Assembly: GCA_030704615.1 (NCBI GenBank)
Contig: CM060732.1
Coordinates: 60,865,053-60,929,052, forward strand
Direction: 5' to 3'
DNA from: Takakia lepidozioides
Lineage: Eukaryota; Streptophyta; Takakiopsida; Takakiales; Takakiaceae
Length of the DNA: 64,000 nucleotides
Part shown: positions 56,288-64,000 of the stretch, one piece after another
How positions within the stretch are numbered: the stretch's first letter is position 1
Layout of the letters: every line of letters starts with the position of its first letter
Notes under the pieces: model-generated
What the model was told of the DNA's origin: nothing
Seen by the model: only the letters and a program-made list of their open reading frames with translations
The model's database searches: none
Position numbers and translations under genes: made by a program

Positions 56288-58404
56288 CCTAGATGTAATT
56301 AAAAATCTGGGGTATGAAGCTAAATGTCCTTGTTTGGCAGTCTGTGTACTTGATCAATGCTAGCTGGTTGTTATCAGTTTTCATCTTCCTTTACTTCATC
56401 AATCACCCCAGCTATAATACATAGGTAGGCTGGGTACGAAAGCTGCCAACCAACTAAAATTGGTCTAGTTGGGAATCTCGTTTAAGAATCTCGCTTTATA
56501 CATATGGGAGTATGCTGAAAGATGGCATCTGTATGCTATATCACGTACCATAATGACACTCTGCCTTTCTGATTAACAATATTGCTGTGTAATTTGGAAA
56601 CAGATGCGCTATTTTTACCCTTGACATTTTGCTTCAATGATCTGAAGAGTGTGTAGAGCTTCTGCTTGAGATGTTGGTTGGCGATTGGAAAAATGAAAAC
56701 AAATTGACTAACTGTATGTGATGTCCACAGAGGTTGTGGACCTTGCATACAAAGGGAGTCTTTTGTACAAAGCGATCTTGCGGCACTTGATTCGGCTGAG
56801 CAGTAAGGTCCAACTTTTGCTAGCTTGGAGGGGATCCCCAGCTTTGAGCTAATATTTGTGGGGAGCTTGGATGTGCAAATCATTCTGAACTAGTTACGTT
56901 CTATGGGCGAAAGCAGATTATACAGGCTGAGTGGAGAGCCATTGATATGGTTCTACAACTGGTCCAATACTAAAATTCAGCCAAGTGATAAAAAAAGTAG
57001 TTCTGGAACATATATCAGTCTCCCCTATAGGGTGTACATACCAATGTCAAGTTGAAAATTCGAGGTGAAACCTTTATGGAGGGGATTACAATGTTTTGTA
57101 GTGGTGGTTGTGTACTGTTTGTGCCACAATTCCCTAGTAAATTAAAGGAATTTTTTTCTCTGTTCTAACACTAAAGAAAGGGGGAATGGAGCCCTTGAAA
57201 ATGAATTCAAACAAATTTACTCTTTAACAAGAACTTGGAAGAAATTCTACAACCCGACTCTCATTTGAATATCATAGATCAAAATAAATAAAATACTCTG
57301 GCAAGTGCTACTTGTATCTTAAACCCTAAAGGAAGATGCGACCCTAGAGTTGTTTTTTCACTTAGCTGTAACATGGTCACAATGGTATCTGATGGAGGTT
57401 GGGCCCCAAAGCAAAGTTATAGCTTACACTTTCAGCTATAGAATGCACCAAATCCCATGTCATTTGGATTATTAGAGCACTCCCTAGAGTTTTGGACGTG
57501 TGAAAAGTGCATATTTTGTGTGGTGTTCAAGTTTTGAGGGTCTTGACTACACGACGTGGACCAATGAGCGCGTGGGGTCAAGATACAAGTGTGAATTGTG
57601 AAGCCATAATTTTGGAGCCCTGGAATATGCTCTATTCCTCATGCGGTATGTGGGTCTCTTAGGGATGTCAGCTTATAGAACAGGGCCACGCTAGAGAAGG
57701 AGGATCTATTGCCGAGGATGGCAGCACTATGGCCAATCACATGCTACGCATAAGCATCAGCAAAACAACATCCAAAGTTCATTGCTCATCCAAGATCACA
57801 GTTCAGTACATCAAATCACACTGGCCAGAGCATAAGCTCGCATGGCTTTTATATTAAATTCAGGGTAGTCCTATCAACAGGTGGCTGGCCTCTTATTGGC
57901 CACTCTGATTACATTATTCCAGCTCCACAGATTAGCATGCCCGAATGTATCATCTGCTTACTGTTGGCAAAAGGTAACGGTGCAGTTCCAAAATTAGGAT
58001 GCGCACTAATTCTCTCAACCACCACACCTTTTCATTCATGTATGCAACAGAAGAGGATCTGGCACTAGGAGGAATCCGTGTCTTCACAGAATTGGTGCAT
58101 TTTTTCATTCTTACTTGGCATCTACTCACCGTTGAATTTTTCTTTTCATGCAAAATTTTCACTTCTTGCTGCATCCAAGCAAAAGTCTTGTTATTTTTAG
58201 CCATGGGTATCCGTAAGCAGTTACATACAAAGGGGCATTAATAAAAATAGGTCATTACATGCTAAATTTTGGACACAATATCTTGCAATTGGTAGGAAGC
58301 AATTGGTCAAAAGTTGGAAATGAACCCACAACTAGAACATGGAGAAAATTGGTGGTCAAACCAAGTTTTTCCATGAGTTTTTGTATGAGCCTAGAAATGG
58401 GGGG
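56288..58404. other. No gene seen
   Basis: AT-rich sequence after the ABC1-kinase gene. 56288 onward is presumably its 3' UTR. No domain, RNA gene or clear repeat is recognised. Confidence 0.4.
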
Positions 58405-58735
58405 TCATTCCCACATCAATATATGAATTAAGACGATTTGTTTGTTTTGTTTTGTTTTGTCATGTTGAGATGTCCCGAACCGTGCCCACCAACGCTGGTG
58501 CTTGGTACCGTTGGAAAGCCCTCGACGAGGAGGGGTGCACGGGCTTGGTCTCACGATTTTTGGACCTGCAGTGTGGGAGATACGGAATTCCAAGTACTTT
58601 TGGTCGCTGGAAATTCATAAAAAATAGCAAAAATATGAATTAAGACGATTTGTTTTGTTCTGTGAGATGTCCCAAACCGCGGGGCCCCAACGCTGGTGCT
58701 TGGTACCGTTGGAAAGCCCTCGACAAGTATTGGAA
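58405..58735 (+). repeat. Two direct copies of a ~95-bp segment
   Basis: GAATTAAGACGATTTGTTTG, TTTTGTT, GAGATGTCCC-AACCG, CCAACGCTGGTGCTTGG, TACCGTTGGAAAGCCCTCGA occurs at 58425-58527 and 58636-58730. The second copy lacks part of the TTTTG run. About 110 bp lie between them. Confidence 0.85.
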
Positions 58736-59276
58736 TAATGATAGTAATTTATGATATCATGTATGCTCACTATCTTCTACAAGGTTATTTTCTTTGTTTT
58801 GTAGTTTGATTAACAAGGGTCTACCAGTGTTGTACTGGTATCAGGTTTAGGACATACACTGGTATTGATACCAGACATAACACAATACTCTTATACCAAT
58901 CTGAAATATTTAATGGTGGATGTTTTCTTCCGAAATATTGGAGTATCATGACCACAAATATCAGATTGGTACGGTATAGATATCAATAGGGTACCATTCC
59001 AAGCAGATAAATCAATATAAAAATCAATGAAACATTGATAAACTTAATTTATACAAAAATACAAGTACTTATGCAATATGTCATAAATTAATGTAATACC
59101 CATAGCAATGTAGATGAGGAAGACTGCGGAGGAGTTGTCGTGCGCATACATATCGCTACACAACTACATCGCTGTCCAAAACCACACAACACATGTGCAC
59201 ACCACACACTAGTATACCACTAGTCCACCACTAGTCCAACCACTAGGCTACAACTAGTCAGTCACTAGGCTGCTAC
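58736..59276. repeat. AT-rich spacer with CACTAG-rich end
   Basis: 58736-59190 shows no gene; 58820-58990 repeats CTGGTAT(T/C)-type motifs. 59205-59272 holds several spaced CACTAG/ACTAGTC motifs, ending directly at the LTR of gypsy element B. Confidence 0.55.
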
Positions 59277-60874
59277 TGTCGCGCACCTCACTTCGGTAAG
59301 CTCCCCTTCAAGTCATAGTTACTCGCTTTGATGCGCGCGCCTGACTCCCAACCTGGCCGCCGGGCCGACTTGGAGCTTCGGCTGCTCACCGGGACATAAC
59401 GGTCCCCCTTCGCTCCCCCACTAAACCCTCCACCTATTTGGGCCTAGTGGAATTCCCATTTGGTAGATGGCAGTCCGGAACAGCTCCCCACTCTTTGGTC
59501 GCTTTCCGGCTCGCTCGCTTACTCACTAGTTTTTGGTCACCAACGGGCTTGCACCGTTCTCGGGGTTACTACTCCCTATATATACTTCTGTAGCTGTCCG
59601 CGGGGGTTTCATAACCAGCCATGCCATTTTATGGCGAACCACCACGAAAACCCTCGACTCCCGGTGATGAGTCGCGGTGAGTCTTGGCCCACTCACCACG
59701 GCCCCTATGGACCGTGATGAGTCCCAAGACTCCCCACGACTCCCACCACGAGGTCTCCGCCCCCATGGTGAGTCCTATGCCACCCCCACTAAGTCCCGCT
59801 AAGCTACCACCACCCCTTGTGGAGCCACCCCCACCGCAACCCGGTGTGTGGGGCTCCACCTAGTGAGCGCCTCCGCCTCATTGAGTGCCTTGGGCACTCA
59901 AGGGTGCTTCAGCCCCCCATACCTATCACTGCCGCTGCCCCCACCACAGGGGCAGCCCCTCATGTGTCCCGACCCCCTGCCCTCAAGGCAAAGGGCCGTG
60001 ACACACACCCCTACCAACAGGGAGTCGATGTCCTCATCGACTTGTCCATTTTGTAGAAACGAACATCCAAGTTGTGGCGTCCCACATCAAGGAGTTTGTT
60101 TCCGCACCATGGCGTCCCATGGCAAAGAACCAAACCCCACACTTGACTCTACTCTCCACTAGCTAGTTCGGCCGACTTCCTCCAAGTCTCGGCCAAGGGT
60201 GGAGCCTCTCCAGCTCCTCCCAGTGCACTCTTCTTGGCCTACTTCAAGGCCAAGGAACGATCCTCCTTGAGGATCGAATCGCCTTACTGCAACAACATTG
60301 CTTGCGACCGCTCACGATGCCGCTTTTGCATCACCTTGAGCAAGGGTTCACCTGGAACCCTCTTTGACTAGGAAGATAACCTTGAACCAACCGTGCGCCC
60401 CAATCACTACAATTGGGTCCGCCTTGGAATGTTGGCCTGAGGTACGGGAACACGCTGAAGCCGCACTACGACTTCGTCCCGAGGCTACACGATTATAGTA
60501 TGTGAACGGAAGCACGTGGCTTCCGCGTTAGCCCGCACTACAAGGCAACCCCCTCGGTAGCGCAGTTATAGTACGCGCACGCGCCAAAATGCGCACTAGC
60601 ACGTGAACTCCCAAAGAAGGCGCAAGTTTCCTTGCCCCTCGGATGGGGGTCACCCGATTTCGGCACTACACAAACACACGATTAACCCAATTTACCTCTC
60701 CCACTTTTATAAGCTAGCATGCATTCTACACACTAGCCAACCATACCATGCATTACCATTCCAAACAAAATAGGACGCACAACATTTGGAATCCATTTCA
60801 TTTATAGCACGTTTTGTACAATACAAGTTTTTGCAATCGGATTCCTAAGATAGCTAAGCCGGGCTAAGCATGCA
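59277..60874 (-). repeat. Full-length 3' LTR of gypsy B, 1598 bp
   Basis: On the minus strand it runs from TGCATGC (60874) to GCGCGACA (59277), with TG...CA ends. A TATA-like box (TATATATAGGG on the minus strand) lies near 59584-59574. It contains all the sequence missing from the LTR of element A. Confidence 0.9.
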
Positions 60875-60907
60875 TTTCCTCCCCACACTCCAAGGTTGAT
60901 GTCCCCA

Positions 60908-63900
60908 TCAACGCTTCTTCCGCTTTTGAGGTCGCCCTTCGAAAGCTGCGACCGCCTCGGATGCGTTTCCCATTTCTGAGGCACACACCCAAGATGCCTC
61001 CACATGATGATAGCCCTTCCATTTGACGAGATACTCCGTTTCTCGGTTCTTGAACCTCCTCGACTTAAGTATTGCCTCCACCTCGTATTCATTTTCATGA
61101 TCCAACAGCATAGGTGGCGGACGCAACACTTGATGCCGATTCGGACGCGCTTCATCTTTGAAGTAAGGCTTCAAAAGGGAGACATGGAATACTGGGTGCA
61201 CCTTGCTGTTTGCCGGCAGCTCCAATTCATACACATCCTCATTCATAACCTTCCGAATGCGAAAGGGTCCCGCATACGGAGGTACGAACTTCGGACTCAC
61301 TTCCGGAGGTAGTCGGAAATTCTTGATGTTCAACCAGACCTCCGTGTCTGCCTCAAACTTCACTTCCCTCCGCTTCCGATTCGCCTGCCTTTCATACCGT
61401 TTCCTAGCTTTGGCAATGTTGTACTTTGCGAGCTTCAACAAACGCTCGCGTTCTTCCAGTACCGCCGCTACTACCGGTTCCTCAACGTCCTGGGCGGCCC
61501 AACTTGTCGGCACCAGAGGTACTTTTCCATAGACCAATATGAAAGGGGAAACTCCCGATGCGGAGTGTTCTGTGTTATTATAACAGAACTCTGTCGCGTC
61601 TAAGTGTTCCACCCAATCTGTTTGGTCTGCCAACACGTAATTCCGCAAGATCTGCTTCACTATGGAATTCACTCTTTCTGTTTGGCCGTCGGTCGTAGGT
61701 CGGAAAGCGGTGCTCATCTTCAGCCTCGTCCCCATCTTCTTCCACAGTGCCCTCCAAAATTTACTCGTAAACTTTGGATCGCGGTCCGAGACAATATCCT
61801 TCGGGACTCCATGATGCTTTAAGACGTGGGCGAAGTAAAGTCGCCCTATCTCCTGCGCTGTTGCCGTCTCCTTGGTGGGGATGAAATGGCCCATTTTACT
61901 GAACCTATCCACCACCACCATGATTGCATCGAATCCTTTTGACAGCGGCATAGCAGTCATGAAATCCATCGAGACGCTTTCCCAAGTCCCCTCTGGAATC
62001 GGCAAGGGTTGTAACAGCCCCGCTTGCTTTTTGTACTCGCTCCGATTTTGTTGGCATGTGGTGCATGTCTTGACATACTCCTCTGCCTCCTCCCTCAATT
62101 TGGGCCAGAAATACTCTTTCTTCAAGAGTGCCGCAGTGCGCTTGGCTCCGCCGTGGCCCGCAAGCGGGCTATCATGGCATTCTCTCAAGAGGCTATCTCT
62201 GATCCCTCCCTTCGACACGTAGAGACGCTTTTGCTTATACCGGAGCAGTCCATTTTGCAAGTGGAACTGCGATTTAACCCCCATCCTCAAGTCCTGCATC
62301 ACGGACTTCGCCAGCTCATCCTTCCGGCAAGCCTTCCGGATCTTCCTTTGGAGCGTCGTCTCGCCCTTGTACACCAACAAGAGCTGCTGCTTTCTACTTA
62401 GAGCATCGGCCACCACGTTGTCTCGTCCGGTTTGTACTGGATATCCACGTCGAACACCGCCAAAGTATCTTGCCACCTAAGTTGTTTTGGGGACAACTTG
62501 GGCTGCGTGGCAAAATACTTCACCGTGACATTGTCTATGAACACCTTCACTGGGTTGGAACCAACATAGTGGCGCCAAAGCTCAAGACAGTGCACCACCG
62601 CCTTCATCTCTTTCTCGTGCGTCGGCCACCGTCGCTCCACTTCATTCAGTTTCTTACTTTCGTAAGCCACTGGACGTCCATCTTGCATCAGCACACCACC
62701 CAATCGCGAAGTCCGACGCATCTGTATGTATCTCAAACGGACGATCGAACTCCGGGATTTTCAAGACTGGAGCTTCCGCCATCCGCTGCTTCAATTCAGC
62801 AAAAGCTTGGCCACAAAAGGTGTGCCATGCCCAGACTTTAGATTTACACAGAAGGTCTGACAGCGGCCCCGCAATCTTGGCGAAATTTCTCACATACTTC
62901 CAGTAATAGGAGGCGAGTCCTAGGAAGGATCGCACTCCCGGGACCGAAGTCGGAGGCTCCCAGTCCAAGATGGCCCTCACCTTCCTGTCATCCATTTGAT
63001 CCCATCCTGTGTAATCACATGCCCCAGGAACTCCACTTTTGTGACCCCGAATTCGCACTTTGAAGCTTTGGCATACAGCTTCCTCTCTCGCAACTTTTGG
63101 AACACCCTTTTGAGGTGCTCCAGGTGCTCCTCCTTTGTTTTCGAGTACACCAAAATGTCGTCGATGTACACAATCACAAAATCATCCAACCACTCCTGAA
63201 AAAGGCTGTTCATCAGCGTGCTAAAGGTCGCAGGTGCATTAGTGAGCCCAAAAGGCATCACCAAGAACTCATATGAACCATACCTTGTCCTGCACGCGGT
63301 CTTCTCCTCATCTCCTTCCGCCACCCGAATTTGATGATAGCTGGAGCGCAAGTCGATCCGGCTGAAATACTTCGCTCCTGCAACCGGTCGAAAAGGTCGT
63401 CGATCCTTGGCAAAGGGTACTGGTTTTAATAGTCACCTTGTCAAGCCCTGTAATCGACACACATCCGCAGCGTCCCATCCTTCTTGTCTGCGAATAGCAC
63501 CGGGGCTCCGTAAGGTGACTTACTCGGCCGGATGTTACCCCTTTGACATTAGATCCTTGAGCTGAGTCTTCAGCTCGACCAACTCCTTGTGGCTCAACCG
63601 GTAGGGTGCCTTGGCAGGCGGTTCCGATCCCGGTATCACCTCAATCTTGTGGTCAACTCCTCTTCGCGGTGGCAAGCCGCTTGGTAAATCCTCCGGCATC
63701 ACATCCTGGTATTTCTCCAAGATCCCCTTGATCCAATCTGGGCTCGGCTCCCCATCGCCTTCTCCCTTCACTTCTCTAATGTAAAGCAAAAACTGGGGCT
63801 CGTGTGCCTCCTCCACGGCCCTTTCCCTTGCTGACAGAAGGTTTATTCGCCCTCCCACGGATTTGGGCGTTTCCGACACTCGTAAAACCTCGCCACCATT

Positions 63901-63987
63901 CCCACATGGCAGCGTGACCACTCTCTTGCGGCCATCTATGACCGCTCCGGATTTGCTCAAAAAGGTCAACCCCAAAATGAGATCCAC
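60908..63987 (-). pseudogene. Gypsy B pol remnant: protease end to chromodomain, frame-broken
   Basis: On the minus strand, in order: retropepsin end (LILGLTFLSKSGAVIDGRKR), RT start ([19 protein letters not shown]), RT core with [19 protein letters not shown] and [11 protein letters not shown]/RNase H with FEIHTDASDFAI and NVTVKYFATQP, integrase zinc region and core as in element A, and the C-terminal chromodomain. At least four frame changes or stops (around 63535, 62977, 62654 and 62400) separate the first half, while RNase H end to chromodomain is one open frame of 522 codons. It is therefore younger or less damaged than A but not autonomous as read. Confidence 0.9.
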
Positions 63988-64000
63988 TCCATCGATCTCG

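Larger units (their letters stand above)
59277..64000 (-). mobile_element. Ty3/gypsy chromodomain retrotransposon B, 5' part beyond the window
   Basis: Orientation is right to left: pol from 64000 down to 60908, polypurine tract 60884-60875, 3' LTR 60874-59277. It is the fuller relative of element A. Gag, the primer-binding site and the 5' LTR are outside the window. Confidence 0.95.

Overview
This window is nuclear DNA of a land plant, AT-leaning and dense with repeats. It has multi-exon genes with GT-AG introns, chromodomain Ty3/gypsy and Ty1/copia retroelements, plant-type PLS/DYW pentatricopeptide (PPR) relics, and a coiled-coil gene that aligns with the centriole protein SAS-4/CPAP. Centriole genes persist only in plants with swimming sperm. 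A seed-free plant (fern, lycophyte or bryophyte), or less likely a cycad or Ginkgo, is therefore the best inference; the species cannot be named from sequence alone.

Layout. 1-512: end of a gypsy LTR. 513-3654: degenerate repeats. 3655-11885: an unusual block made of a 52-bp-phased array of hairpins, a degenerate protein-kinase-like gene (+), about 3.5 kb of repeats with a near-exact 120-bp period, and a convergent RING-like gene (-). Both genes are almost whole but carry in-frame stops. 11886-14655: 5'-truncated gypsy element A, which cuts the RING gene. 14656-17400: MULE-type transposase relic (-), cut by the gypsy LTR. 17640-20215: tandem repeats, a tRNA-derived SINE and a MITE. 20360-24190: two dead PPR-DYW genes flanking an AIG1 GTPase scrap. 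24745-28090: an intact mitochondrial-type aldehyde dehydrogenase gene (-). 28306-33400: nested MITEs, LINE pieces and SINE pieces. 34195-35030: 14-bp minisatellites. 36642-36839: a COX17-like exon. 37690-40405: copia, PPR and LINE relics. 40440-42150: a scrambled partial copy of the ABC1-kinase gene. 42591-45849: SAS-4/CPAP-like gene (-). 46419-56287: a 15-exon ABC1/ADCK1-like kinase gene (+), arranged head to head with the SAS-4-like gene. 56288-59276: sparse sequence. 59277-64000: gypsy element B (-), running off the window.

The three host genes that look functional (aldehyde dehydrogenase, SAS-4/CPAP-like, ABC1 kinase) were assembled exon by exon. In each the splice phases agree and the total length divides by three. 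They are housekeeping or cell-biological genes in a sea of decayed mobile DNA and do not form a pathway. The least explained part is the 3.6-11.9 kb block: kinase and RING genes facing each other across phased repeats, both inactivated by stops that are each one C-to-T change from a CAG or CGA codon.
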